A DNA stretch of 63,680 nucleotides from DATEOR01 sp035273885 (GCA_035273885.1 DATEOR010000007.1:1-63680); one strand, 5' to 3'; counted from the stretch's first letter, positions 47,790 to 56,732 are shown. Made by a program: numbers and translations. The notes: generated by a model from the sequence alone, not told the origin.

Positions 47790-48378
47790 CGAACGGCTCG
47801 ACCGCTGGCTCGCGGCGCTGCGCGGGACGCCGGGCCTCACCGCGATCCGAGACGAGGCCGAGGCTCGCAAGACCCTCCTCGAGGGCGCCCTGGCGGCGGC
47901 CGGCCTCCTCGGAGAGGGGCCGGTCGTTGACGTCGGCTCGGGGGGTGGCTCGCCGGGGATCCCGCTCGCCTCGGCCCGGCCGGAGCTCGACTTCGTCCTG
48001 CTCGAGGCGAACCGGCGCAAATGCGACTTCCTCAGGGAGACCGCGGCCGCCTTCGAGAACGTGTCCGTGATTTGCGAGCGGGCGGAGGAACACGCCGGCG
48101 GCGCCGGCCGTGACGCGTACGGAACCGCGGTCGCGCGTGCTCTTGCGGTCCCGCCTGTAGCCGCCGAATGGTGTCTCCCGCTGGTGCGGCCCGGCGGTCT
48201 GGCTGTCCTCTTCGTCGGTCCGAGTGCCGAGCTCGATTCGGTCTCGAAGGCGGCTGCGGAACTCGCCGCGGAAGTCGAAGAGAGCCCCGCCGGCTTCGCC
48301 CTGCTCCGGAAGACCGGGCCCACTCCGGAGCGCTTTCCCCGGCGGCCCGGCGTGGCGAAGAAACGTCCTCTCGCCTGA
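47782..48378 (+). CDS. rsmG: 16S rRNA (guanine-N7) methyltransferase RsmG, probable CTG start
   Basis: 198 residues from CTG 47782; methylates G527 of 16S rRNA. SAM motif VVDVGSGGGSPGIPLA, LLEANRRKCDFL and AVARALA are present. Upstream of LSDERLDRWLAAL there is no ATG, GTG or TTG in frame for about 60 codons of jag. The CTG overlaps the jag stop by eight bases as CTGTCTGA, the same layout as gyrB/gyrA (ATGTCTGA). Confidence 0.93.
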   Translation: MSDERLDRWLAALRGTPGLTAIRDEAEARKTLLEGALAAAGLLGEGPVVDVGSGGGSPGIPLASARPELDFVLLEANRRKCDFLRETAAAFENVSVICERAEEHAGGAGRDAYGTAVARALAVPPVAAEWCLPLVRPGGLAVLFVGPSAELDSVSKAAAELAAEVEESPAGFALLRKTGPTPERFPRRPGVAKKRPLA

Positions 48379-48379
48379 C

Positions 48380-48385
48380 TAGGGT
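48380..48385 (+). promoter_or_regulatory. -10 element of a probable leaderless promoter (parA)
   Basis: TAGGGT, then GCAGGC, then the GTG of parA. The hexamer begins two bases after the rsmG stop codon. Confidence 0.45.
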
Positions 48386-48391
48386 GCAGGC

Positions 48392-49144
48392 GTGGGGACG
48401 ATTCTCGCGCTCGCCAACCAGAAGGGCGGAGTCGGCAAGACGACGACCGCCGTGAACGTCGCTGCCTGCCTCGCCGAGGCGGGCGCGAAGACGCTGGTCG
48501 TCGACCTCGATCCGCAGGCCAACGCGACCTCGGGTCTCGGCGAGCGCGCGAACGGGACGTCGTCCTACGACCTGCTGGACGGCGCGCCGCTCGAGGAGAT
48601 CGTCCACACGACCCGCTTCGAGAACCTCGACGTCGTCCCGTCGAAGCCCGAGCTGGCAGGCGCCGCGGTCGAGCTCTCCGCGCACGGCGACGGCGAGTCC
48701 TTCCTGGCCGGAGCCCTCGAGCCCGCACGCGAGACGTACTCCTATGTCTTCGTCGATTGCCCGCCTTCTTTGGGACCGCTGACGGTGAATGGACTCGCGG
48801 CGGCAGACCGCGTGCTCGTGCCGGTGCAGTGCGAGTACTACGCCCTCGAGGGGCTCGCTCAGCTTCTCCACTCGGTGGAGCTGGTGCGCGCCCGCCTGAA
48901 TCCGAAGCTGGCGCTGGCCGGGATGCTCCTGACGATGGTGGACGGCCGCACTCGCCTTGCGGCCGACGTCGCGGCAGAGGTTCGCCGCCATTTCGGCGAG
49001 CTCGTATTCGACGCCGTCGTGCCGCGCAGCGTGCGCCTCGCCGAGGCGCCGAGCCACGGCCTGCCCATCACCGCGTACGACCCGGCCTCCGCCGGTGCCG
49101 ACGCCTACTACCGCGTAGCGAGCGAGCTTGTCGACCGCACCTAA
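48392..49144 (+). CDS. parA: chromosome partitioning ATPase ParA (Soj)
   Basis: 250-residue deviant Walker-A ATPase (KGGVGKTTT) that, with ParB, segregates origins to daughter cells. VDLDPQAN and VDCPPSLGPLTVNGLAAADR motifs present. Its end overlaps parB by 17 bases. Confidence 0.96.
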   Translation: MGTILALANQKGGVGKTTTAVNVAACLAEAGAKTLVVDLDPQANATSGLGERANGTSSYDLLDGAPLEEIVHTTRFENLDVVPSKPELAGAAVELSAHGDGESFLAGALEPARETYSYVFVDCPPSLGPLTVNGLAAADRVLVPVQCEYYALEGLAQLLHSVELVRARLNPKLALAGMLLTMVDGRTRLAADVAAEVRRHFGELVFDAVVPRSVRLAEAPSHGLPITAYDPASAGADAYYRVASELVDRT

Positions 49145-49970
49145 CCGACGCGGCCTCGGTCGTGGCCTCGAAGTCCTCATCGGCGGGGGCGCCTCCTCGA
49201 CCGAGCTTCTGCAGATACCCCTCGGCTCGATCCGCGCGAACACGCGCCAGCCCCGCAAGAACATCGACGCCGACGGGATCAACGGTCTCGCAGATTCCGT
49301 CCGCGCCCAGGGCGTCGTGCAGCCGGTCGTCGTCCGCGCGGCCGAGGGCGGCGGCTACGAGCTCATCGCCGGTGAGCGCCGCTGGCGGGCGGCCCGTGCG
49401 GCCGGGCTCGCGACAATTCCTGCTCTCGTCCGGGAGAGCGACGACCGGGAGTCGCTCGTTTTGGCGCTCGTCGAGAACGTCGCCCGCGAAGACCTCTCTC
49501 CGATCGAGGAGGCGCGCGCCTACGCCGTGCTCATGGACGAGTTCGCGCTGTCGCTCGGCGAGGTGGCCGAGCGCGTCGGACGGTCGAAGCCCACGGTCTC
49601 GAACCGAGTGCGGCTCCTCGAGCTTCCGGAGGACGTTCTCGGGCTCGTGGAGCGCGGCCTTCTCACCGAAGGTCATGCGCGCGCGATCCTCTCGGTCCCC
49701 GGTCACGACGAGCGGCGCGCGCTGGCGCGGAAGGTCGTGGCGCAGGGGCTCTCGGTCCGCGCGACAGAACGCGCGGCCCGCTGGGCCGGCGCTCAGACGA
49801 GGCCCCGCAAGTCCCGGCGGATCGACCCGGCGCTAGCCGAGCGAGCCCGGAAGCTGCTCGAGGCCTCCACGGGCGCAACGGTGAAGGTGACCGAGACGCG
49901 AATCGAGATCTCGTTCGCCGACGAGGTCGCGCTCGCCGAGATCGTCGAATCGCTCGAGGCCCGTAACTGA
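49128..49970 (+). CDS. parB: chromosome partitioning protein ParB (Spo0J)
   Basis: 280-residue CTP-dependent DNA clamp that binds parS near oriC. N-terminal GLGRGLEVLIG, CTP/ParB motifs GERRWRAARAAG and ENVAREDLSPIEEA, helix-turn-helix LGEVAERVGRSKPTVSNRVRLLEL. TTG start inside parA. No clear parS (TGTTTCACGTGAAACA-like) site was found by eye in the window. Confidence 0.95.
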   Translation: MSTAPNRRGLGRGLEVLIGGGASSTELLQIPLGSIRANTRQPRKNIDADGINGLADSVRAQGVVQPVVVRAAEGGGYELIAGERRWRAARAAGLATIPALVRESDDRESLVLALVENVAREDLSPIEEARAYAVLMDEFALSLGEVAERVGRSKPTVSNRVRLLELPEDVLGLVERGLLTEGHARAILSVPGHDERRALARKVVAQGLSVRATERAARWAGAQTRPRKSRRIDPALAERARKLLEASTGATVKVTETRIEISFADEVALAEIVESLEARN

Positions 49971-49996
49971 ACTCCAGGACGGCTCGTTGTGCGTAA

Positions 49997-50239
49997 GTGC
50001 GGCCCTGGCAGGATCTCGAGGCTCTCGAAGCCATCAACCAGGATGAGCTGGTGCGCCAAGTCGTCCTCCGCATGGCCGGCCTTGCCCGGGGCGGCCGCCT
50101 TCCAGGCTTCGTCGCAGCCGTCGGCGCGGACGCGGAGCTCGATGCCGAGACGAAGGCGACGGTGCTCGAGCTGGCGCGCGACGAGACGTTCCTCCTAGCC
50201 TGCGAGGACTACATGCGGGCGACGTCGTTCCTGCACTAA
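49997..50239 (+). CDS. hypothetical 80-residue helical protein downstream of parB
   Basis: 80 residues, soluble, four predicted helices (DLEALEAINQDELVRQVVLRMAGL ..., split by LARGGRLPGF). No recognised motif. GTG start 27 bases after the parB stop, good G/C third-position bias, so probably real and cotranscribed with parAB. Function unknown. Confidence 0.6.
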   Translation: MRPWQDLEALEAINQDELVRQVVLRMAGLARGGRLPGFVAAVGADAELDAETKATVLELARDETFLLACEDYMRATSFLH

Positions 50240-50248
50240 GGCGCTCGC

Positions 50249-50254
50249 TACAAT
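50249..50254 (+). promoter_or_regulatory. -10 element of the tRNA-Ile promoter
   Basis: TACAAT, 12 bases before the first base of the mature tRNA. It is absent from the second tRNA copy at 52.9 kb. Confidence 0.5.
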
Positions 50255-50340
<86 letters not shown>

Positions 50341-50442
50341 CTTCCGTGCACCGAATCGGCCCGATCTGCTGGGCTCGCCTGGTGTTTGCAGGGCTCGGCA
50401 AGTCGAGAACCGAGCCAGTATGGTGTCTCGGAGGGGACTGCG

Positions 50443-50880
50443 GTGAAGGTCAGATTGGCAATAGGGGTTGCGGCGTTTTGGCTTCTGTGTGGTCCCGCTC
50501 TTGCCCAGACACCTACCCCCGATCCGGCTCCGGTCCCACCGCCGCTGCCCCCGACGAGTGAGCCGTCCACTCCTTCCGCGCCTGCGGCAGCTCCTTCTCC
50601 GTCGAGTGCTGAGACCCGGATCCATCCTCGGAAGCACCGTGAACACGCGAAGAAGCGCCCGCCTGCCCCGGCGCTAGGTCCGTTTCACCCGTCGGTTGCT
50701 GAGCTTGGGCCGAGCGTGCTCACGCCTGCGGTGAAGGCCCTGGACGCCGAACGCGTATTCAACGAGATGTCCGCTGTAAGCGGATCCGGTGATCGGGGGC
50801 CGCGGCCTCTGATCATCGCCCTGGCTCTTGTCCTCGTGCTCATGGCCGGTGTCGTGCTGGTCGTGTTCTTCCAGTACTAA
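50443..50880 (+). CDS. exported Pro-rich protein with C-terminal membrane anchor
   Basis: 145 residues, function unknown. Signal peptide (VKVRLAIGVAAFWLLCGPALA), a Pro/Thr/Ser-rich stretch (~22-60: PTPDPAPVPPPLPPTSEP), a basic patch (HPRKHREHAKKR), a short central region and one C-terminal transmembrane helix (RPLIIALALVLVLMAGVVLVVFF) ending in QY. This is a type I membrane topology with a short cytoplasmic tail. The GTG at 50443 has GGAGGGG upstream. Its TAA stop overlaps the ATG of the HYR gene (TAATG), so both are one unit inside the tRNA-flanked segment. Confidence 0.78.
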   Translation: MKVRLAIGVAAFWLLCGPALAQTPTPDPAPVPPPLPPTSEPSTPSAPAAAPSPSSAETRIHPRKHREHAKKRPPAPALGPFHPSVAELGPSVLTPAVKALDAERVFNEMSAVSGSGDRGPRPLIIALALVLVLMAGVVLVVFFQY

Positions 50881-52515
50881 TGCCCAGGCCCAAGATCAAG
50901 CTCGCATTCTTGGCCCCGCCTGTGCTTCATCCTTGGTGGTCCGGTCGCCGGAGCGGCCGCGCCTACGCTTGCCAAACCCGAGATAGTCTCGGCTCCTGCG
51001 TCCTGGACGAAGGAGACGGCGGCAACCGCCGTCTTCACAAGCTCGGATGAAGGTGTCGGCTTCGAGTGCAGGCTCGACGGATCACCGTGCGAGTCGTGCG
51101 CGAGTCCGACGACGTACTCTTCGCTAGCCGAAGGTTCTCATCCGTTTTCGGTGCACGCCATTGACGGAGAAGCGACGAGCACGCCCGAAAACTGGTCCTG
51201 GAAGGTCGATGTGACGGCTCCCGGCCTACCGGGTGACAAGACCGAGGAGGCAACATCGCCGCTTGGAACCCCCGTGAGCTTCTCGGCCACGGACAACCTC
51301 GATCCATCACCGATGCTGACGTGCTCCCCTACCTTCGGCTCGGTCTTCGACCTCGGGCCGCCCACGAACGTGACCTGCACGGCGGTGGATGCAGCTGGCA
51401 ACGAGACGACCGGGGGCTTCACTGTAACGGTCGTCGACACGAACCCGCCTATTCTCGCCCCGCACGCGGACGTCGTCGCGTCTCAGGAATCGCTTGTCGG
51501 TGCCGAGGTTCATTACGACCTCCCTCTCGTCACCGACAACGGGGATCCAGCGCTCCTCGTGAGTTGCGCTCCGACCTCTGGTTCGACATTCCCGCTCGGG
51601 ACGTCGCAGGTGGCGTGCTCCGCGCGGGATGCCTCGAACAACGAGGGCGATTCGAGTGAATTCAACGTTGTCGTGCAGGATGGCGCGACGCCCGATCTTC
51701 CTCGCCTGGAATCGAATGTCGGCACGCTGATCAACGACACGACGGTCACCTTCTCGTTCGACAGTGGCGATGGGGCTCGTCTCTCCTGCAAGCTCGATGA
51801 ACCGGGCGGAGCGGGAGAGTACGACTCGTGTACAGGCCCCCTCACCTTCACGGGGCTCGAGGAGGGGAACTACCTCTTCACCGTTCGTGCGACGAACTCG
51901 ATTGGCAACATCACTGAAGCGAGCTGGGGTTGGGTGGTCGACACGACCCCACCGGGTGAAGTTCGACGCCTCACGTCGAGCTTTGGAAATGCATGGGTGC
52001 GCCTCTCACGGCGGAATCCCACAGACGTGGACTTTCGGCATGTCTCGATCTGGCGCCGAAAGGTAGGCGGCACTTCGTCGAAGCTCATCGCAAGCCGGAA
52101 GGCGAGAACATCCTTCCGCGACGAAACCGTGCAGAACGACACACGGTACATCTACGCGCTCCGCACGGTGGATCGGGCTCGCAATGTGTCACGGGGGGAG
52201 GTAGTCGAGAGCCGCGCGAGCAAGATTCTCAAGCCGGCCTTCGACTCGGTTCACGACTTTCCACCGCTGATCGATTGGACGTCGGTTCGAAGCGCCACGT
52301 ACTTCAACCTGCAGTTGTGGCGCGACGGACGGAAGATCCTGAGCGTATGGCCCTCAAGGTCTGCCTTTCGCCTACCTGCGAAGTGGAGATACAGCGGAAC
52401 GGCCTACTCGCTCCGAAGCGATCGTTACCGCGTGTATGTCTGGCCGGGCTTCGGCCTCAGGTCGGCCGTGGACTACGGGAGACTGCTCGGCTGGACGGCA
52501 TTCCGGATGAAGTGA
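50880..52515 (+). CDS. secreted HYR/Ig-repeat surface protein with frameshifted signal peptide
   Basis: About 544 residues in the main frame. Domains: Ig-like with FECRLDGSPCESC (~50-90), two HYR domains (DNLDPSPMLTCSPTFGSVF ...; TDNGDPALLVSCAPTSGSTF ..., ~105-260), a second LSCKLDE module (~295-345), then a fibronectin-III-like C-terminus. The main frame has no ATG at its start. An ATG (50880, TAATG with the upstream stop) opens another frame encoding MPRPKIKLAFLAP, which stops at 51050. Joining the frames near the C-run at 50913-50919 yields a textbook signal peptide (continuing LCFILGGPVAGAAA). So the gene appears interrupted by one base: pseudogene, phase-variable, or sequencing error. 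Confidence 0.75.
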
Positions 52516-52853
52516 CGGTCGCACGCCGTTTTGGCGGCGGCTGGGAAGCTCGTGAAGACAGTTGCGGTACACCGCTGAAGCTCCCCGGTGATTCCAAGCA
52601 TCTCGCTCGACGAGCCAAATCGCAGACGTCGGCGGCATCGCACCCGCCGTGGAGGTTGCCTGCTCGAGGACGTGAGAACCGATCCCCTTTGCTGCAGGAG
52701 ACAAGCCTGACGGTAGAGGAGGGCGCATGGCCGCAGATCGGACCTGGCTGCTCCAGGAAAAGTCACGCGATCTTCTTACTGGACCGCCCTTTCCCCCCGC
52801 GCAAAATGGATGGGCAGGTGGGTCACGCGTCTCACAAGGATGGAGGAGGCTTC
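52516..52853. other. 338-base stretch without a recognisable gene
   Basis: Between the HYR gene and the second tRNA copy. Short open frames on both strands lack start context, G/C third-position bias and similarity to anything recognised. Purine-rich patches (GGAGGAGG near 52841) occur but no hairpin-plus-T terminator is evident. It may be decayed DNA at the edge of the accessory segment. Confidence 0.5.
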
Positions 52854-52936
<83 letters not shown>

Positions 52937-53020
52937 TCTCTCCATGCCGCCAGGCGTTTCCCTGCAGCCAGGCGGGGCATCGAAAGGACCGGGCTAGAAT
53001 CAGACCGAGGCCCAGACGCG

Positions 53021-53512
53021 ATGCAGGAAATGGTCATCTACGGGGTGAGCTTCGACATGGTCGGCAAGCAGCCGATCGTTCTTCTGAAGACGGCCGACGG
53101 GAACAAGTTTCTGCCGATCTGGATCGGCCACCCGGAGGCGGCAGCGATCCTGATGAAGCTCCAGGGCGCCTCGACTCCCCGGCCGATGACGCACGACCTC
53201 CTCTCCGAGGTGCTCTCGAAGCTCGACGCTCGTGTCGTCAAGATCGCGGTCACCGAGCTCCGTGAGAACACGTTCTATGCCCTCATCACGGTCGCCGTGA
53301 ACGGCAGCGAGATCGAGATCGACTCGCGTCCGAGCGACGCGATCGCGCTCGCCGTCCGCTCCGATGCACCGATCTATGCCGACGACTCGGTGATCGAGGA
53401 GAGCGCGATCGAGTTCGAGAACGAAGAGGACGTGAACGAGGAGCAGGTGGTCGAGGAGTTCAAGAAGTTCCTCGACGACGTCAAGCCTGAAGATTTCAGC
53501 TCTGAGGCTTAG
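53021..53512 (+). CDS. bifunctional nuclease family protein (BFN/DUF151)
   Basis: 163 residues. Matches the BFN domain (~1-130: VLLKTADGNKFLPIWIGHPEA, RPMTHDLLSEVLSKL, SRPSDAIALAVR), with an acidic C-terminal tail (EEDVNEEQVVEEFKKFLDDV). Relatives in plants have RNase and DNase activity; the bacterial role is unclear. The ATG at 53021 is chosen; the open frame upstream runs through the tRNA copy. A TAGAAT -10 lies at about 52994-52999 and a short leader carries a weak GAGG. Confidence 0.9.
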   Translation: MQEMVIYGVSFDMVGKQPIVLLKTADGNKFLPIWIGHPEAAAILMKLQGASTPRPMTHDLLSEVLSKLDARVVKIAVTELRENTFYALITVAVNGSEIEIDSRPSDAIALAVRSDAPIYADDSVIEESAIEFENEEDVNEEQVVEEFKKFLDDVKPEDFSSEA

Positions 53513-53787
53513 GAGAGCTCGCGCTTCGTGAGGTCGAGGAGCTCCGCGTGGAGCTCCCGTAGGCCGCCGGCTGACAGCGGCCCGTCGTTTTCCCGCTCGA
53601 GCTCGGCGAGAAGCGCCTCCTCGCGGCCCTTGTCCAGGAAGTCGTAGCCCATCGCGGCTTTGTGCTCCTTGAGCCGTCGCACGAGCTCGAGCCGGCGGTT
53701 GACCGCGCTCACGATCCCGTGATCGGTGGACGTGATCTCCGCCCGCAGCTCCTGCACGCGGGGGTCGGAACCGGGGTCGCCCTGCAT
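53509..53787 (-). CDS. chorismate mutase, AroQ type
   Basis: 92-residue all-helical enzyme converting chorismate to prephenate for Phe/Tyr synthesis. The AroQ pattern is seen: LRAEITSTDHGIVSAVNRRLELVRRLKEHK, then DKGREEALL with the conserved Arg-Glu. Its stop overlaps the nuclease stop by four bases, and its ATG overlaps the L,D-transpeptidase stop (TGATG). Free-standing, not fused to prephenate dehydratase. Confidence 0.88.
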   Translation of the reverse strand: MQGDPGSDPRVQELRAEITSTDHGIVSAVNRRLELVRRLKEHKAAMGYDFLDKGREEALLAELERENDGPLSAGGLRELHAELLDLTKRELS

Positions 53788-54899
53788 CAGGCGAAGATAT
53801 AGACCGCGGTGCCCACTGCCCAGCGGTCATAGAAGCCGGGCGCGAACCACATCGGCGTTCTCACGCAGCCATGGCTGGCCGGGTAGGCCGGTACGGAGTG
53901 ATAGCCGTGGATGGCGAAGGCGCCCGTGAAGAAGAGCGAGTAGTACATCCCGCTGCCGTTTAGTCCCGGGACCTTGCCGTAGACGTGAAACTTGCCCACG
54001 GGTGTGTTCCCGGTCGCCCCGGTCGAGACGTGGGTGATGCGGACGACCTTCCCTCTGCGCACCTCGTAGAGGACCTGCAGCGTCTTCGAGACCTCGACGT
54101 GGTCGCCCTTCGCAACGCGCGCCTTCGGAACCTTCGCGCGGGCGAGCACCTTCCACACGTCGCGGGAGACGCGGCCGGTGCGAGACATCCCGTGCACCTT
54201 CTGGAAGGCGAGCACGGCCTCGTAGGTATCGAACGCGTAGTAACGGTTCGGGCCTCCCTGCACCATGTGGCGAAGCGAAGCAAGCCTGCGCTCGAGTGCG
54301 AGCACTGCGGTTCCGCGGGCGCCGGTGGCGAGCGCCGGCGCGGCGATGCGGTAGTACTTCCGGGCGGTGAAGCCCTTGTAGCCGGCGTCCGGCGAGAGGA
54401 CGAGCCGCGCCCGGTGCCGTCCGAGCCGGTCGGTGGGAAGAACAGCGGTGTACTGCCCCCCCTGTTGCACGTGTACGTGCCAACTTCGTGTGCCGACCCG
54501 GAGTGTGAGCGACCCTGCCGATGCAGGCTGCAGCCGCCCTTTCATGACGAGGCGGTTGCCGGGATACCGCAGGCCCGCGATGCGCCGCGTGAGGATCGGC
54601 TTGAGCTTCAGGTCGATCGGGTCCGAGACGTCGGTCGCGGTCTGGACGTTGTAGGCACCTGGCTGCGTGGCCGGGAAGCTGAAGCCGAACGCACCGGTCG
54701 TCCCGTTGGCGGTGGTCGTCAGGCCCGTCGAGGCGCCGTTGTAGAAGAGCTCGACGAGCTCGCCGGGAGCGGCCGTCCCGCTGAGCGTCACCTGCGTTCC
54801 GTAGCGGGGCGCCGACGGTTGCGCGCCGAAGGGAATCGTCGCGCCGGCGGCCGCGGGTGCGGCGAGAGCGAGGAAGACGACGACGAGAGCCCGGCGCAC
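53787..54899 (-). CDS. secreted L,D-transpeptidase (YkuD) with peptidoglycan-binding domain
   Basis: 370 residues from GTG 54899. Signal peptide (VRRALVVVFLALAAPAAAG), two Ig-like beta domains (~25-190), PG_binding_1 domain (~200-255, GTAVLALERRLASL ... YEAVLAFQKVHGMSRTG) and YkuD domain (~265-370) with HGYHSVPAYPASHGCVRTP holding the catalytic cysteine. Makes 3-3 peptidoglycan cross-links or anchors proteins outside the membrane. A TTG at 54908 is an alternative start. The open frame extends far upstream without similarity. Confidence 0.9.
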   Translation of the reverse strand: MRRALVVVFLALAAPAAAGATIPFGAQPSAPRYGTQVTLSGTAAPGELVELFYNGASTGLTTTANGTTGAFGFSFPATQPGAYNVQTATDVSDPIDLKLKPILTRRIAGLRYPGNRLVMKGRLQPASAGSLTLRVGTRSWHVHVQQGGQYTAVLPTDRLGRHRARLVLSPDAGYKGFTARKYYRIAAPALATGARGTAVLALERRLASLRHMVQGGPNRYYAFDTYEAVLAFQKVHGMSRTGRVSRDVWKVLARAKVPKARVAKGDHVEVSKTLQVLYEVRRGKVVRITHVSTGATGNTPVGKFHVYGKVPGLNGSGMYYSLFFTGAFAIHGYHSVPAYPASHGCVRTPMWFAPGFYDRWAVGTAVYIFA

Positions 54900-54925
54900 G
54901 GGCTGCAATCTGACAGACGACCCGG

Positions 54926-55630
54926 TTAGTACGCCAGCTGCAGATAGAGGATCAGGATGCCCACGCCGTTGTAGAAGCCGTGCGCGAGGACCCCGGGCCA
55001 CACGCTGTCCGAGCGGAGACGCACCCATCCGAGGACGATGCCGAAGAGGATGAGCGGAGGGAGCGCACCGAGGATCCCGTGGCTGAGGCCGAAGACGACG
55101 CCGGTGATGACGGCTGCCGTGATGCCGCCGAGGAAGTTGAGCGCACGCACACCGAGGCCCCGGAAGAAGAGCTCTTCGGTGAACGGCACGACGGTGGCGA
55201 CGACGATGCCGTTCACGAGGAAGGCCCCAGCCCGGTCCGGGTCCCAGTCGTCGGGAGCGAGGCCCTGCTCTTTGCCGCCGTGCAGGACCGGCTCGAGCGC
55301 AGCCGCGACGATCAGCACGCCGATGATGAGCCCGATCGCGATTGCGACCCACTTCCAGCGGAATGGGTTGAGCCCGATTGCCTTGGTCGTCCTCGTGTAC
55401 GGGAGCGCGAGCAGCAGCGTGAGTCCGGCGAGGAACGCGTAGATGGCGATCGTGCCGACCGCGAACCCGTACTCGTAGAAGACGTCCGAGTTGTCCCCCG
55501 AGCTTGCCTGGCTGGCGAACCCGCCGGCGATGAAGAGGATGGCCAGGACCGACCATCCGATGAAGGGAAGCGCCTTATAGTCGCTCGAGGGCGTTGCCGA
55601 AGTCGGCGACGATGTCGTCTGCATCCTCAC
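54926..55630 (-). CDS. CPBP family intramembrane glutamic protease
   Basis: 234 residues, about seven hydrophobic segments. Motif EELFFRG (with Glu-Glu-x3-Arg) and later FGLSHGILG and ...LAHGFYNGVG are the CAAX protease/bacteriocin-processing (CPBP) signature. Substrate unknown. The ATG at 55630 (or 55624) lies within the 3' end of the upstream transsulfuration gene (56-base overlap), so the start is uncertain by a few codons. Confidence 0.87.
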   Translation of the reverse strand: MRMQTTSSPTSATPSSDYKALPFIGWSVLAILFIAGGFASQASSGDNSDVFYEYGFAVGTIAIYAFLAGLTLLLALPYTRTTKAIGLNPFRWKWVAIAIGLIIGVLIVAAALEPVLHGGKEQGLAPDDWDPDRAGAFLVNGIVVATVVPFTEELFFRGLGVRALNFLGGITAAVITGVVFGLSHGILGALPPLILFGIVLGWVRLRSDSVWPGVLAHGFYNGVGILILYLQLAY

Positions 55631-56732
55631 ACCCTACGGACACGCGCAGAAGCCCCGGCGTGATCCCCGCGGCGGCGAGTTGCTCCTCGGAGAACTGCCG
55701 GTGGCTCGTGGAGGCCGGGTGGGAGACGACGGTGTCGACCCCGCCCAGGCTAGTCGCCCGCTTGCAGAGCTCGAGGCCGTTCATGAACGCCTCGCCGGCG
55801 GCGCGGCCGCCTGTGAGCTCGACGGCGATCATCCCGCCCGTGCCACTCAGCTGGCGACGGGCCAGCTCGTGCTGCGGATAGCTTTCGAGCCCGGCGTAGT
55901 AGACCCGCCCGGCTTTGGGGTGGCCTTCGAGGAAGCGTGCGACCGTGAGCGCGTTCGCGCAGTGGCGCTCCATCCTGAGCGCAAGCGTCTTCAACCCACG
56001 GCGCAGGAGATAGGCGGGGAACGCGTCGAGGACCGCCCCGGTGTCGATCTGCCAGGCGCGCGCCTGGGCGACTGCCTCGGCGCTCCCGGCGAAGACTCCG
56101 GCGGTCACGTCGTGGTGTCCGTTCAGGTACTTCGTCGCCGATTCGCAGACGATGTCGGCGCCAAGCTCCAGCGGGCGGCAGAGGGCCGGAGAGGCGAACG
56201 TGTTGTCCACGATCATGAGGCCGCCGCCCTTCGTCGCCGCGATCGCCTCGAGGTCCGCCACTGGGAGGCCGGGGTTGGACATCGTCTCGATGTAGCGCAC
56301 GCGGGCAGGTCGCTCCCAAGCCGCGTGGTCGGTCACGTCGAGGTGGACGACCTCCACGCCGAGTGGCTTGAGGCGCTGCTCGGCGAAGGCGTACGTCGCG
56401 CCGTAGAGCTGCTTGGCGCAGAGGAGGGTGTCGCCGGGCTGCAGCGTCGTCATGAGCGCTGCGGAGATCGCCGCCATTCCGGAGGAGAACGCCTGCGCGG
56501 CCTCGGCGCCTTCCAGGTCTGCCAACACGCCGTTCAGCTCTTCGACCGTCGGGTTCCGGAGGCGCGAGTAGAGGAACCCGTACTCCTCCTCGCTCATCAC
56601 GCGCCCGAAGGTGGCGGCGTCGTCGAAGGAGAACGTCGTCGCCGTGACGACAGGTTGGACGACGGGCTCGCCGGGAGCGTCGGGAAGCGGGCGGCCGTGA
56701 ATCGCGCGCGTGGAGAAGCCCCGGTTCTTCAT
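55575..56732 (-). CDS. Cys/Met metabolism PLP enzyme (cystathionine gamma-synthase/lyase type)
   Basis: 385 residues, PLP-dependent transsulfuration family. N-terminal GFSTRAIHG, YSRLRNPTVEELNGVLADLEGA (substrate-contact Tyr/Arg), IVDNTFASPALCRPLELGAD and PLP lysine in ESATKYLNGHHDV; C-terminal HPASTSHRQF. Whether it is MetB, MetC, CTH or methionine gamma-lyase cannot be told by eye. The ATG overlaps the HAD stop (ATGA). Confidence 0.92.
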   Translation of the reverse strand: MKNRGFSTRAIHGRPLPDAPGEPVVQPVVTATTFSFDDAATFGRVMSEEEYGFLYSRLRNPTVEELNGVLADLEGAEAAQAFSSGMAAISAALMTTLQPGDTLLCAKQLYGATYAFAEQRLKPLGVEVVHLDVTDHAAWERPARVRYIETMSNPGLPVADLEAIAATKGGGLMIVDNTFASPALCRPLELGADIVCESATKYLNGHHDVTAGVFAGSAEAVAQARAWQIDTGAVLDAFPAYLLRRGLKTLALRMERHCANALTVARFLEGHPKAGRVYYAGLESYPQHELARRQLSGTGGMIAVELTGGRAAGEAFMNGLELCKRATSLGGVDTVVSHPASTSHRQFSEEQLAAAGITPGLLRVSVGCEDADDIVADFGNALERL

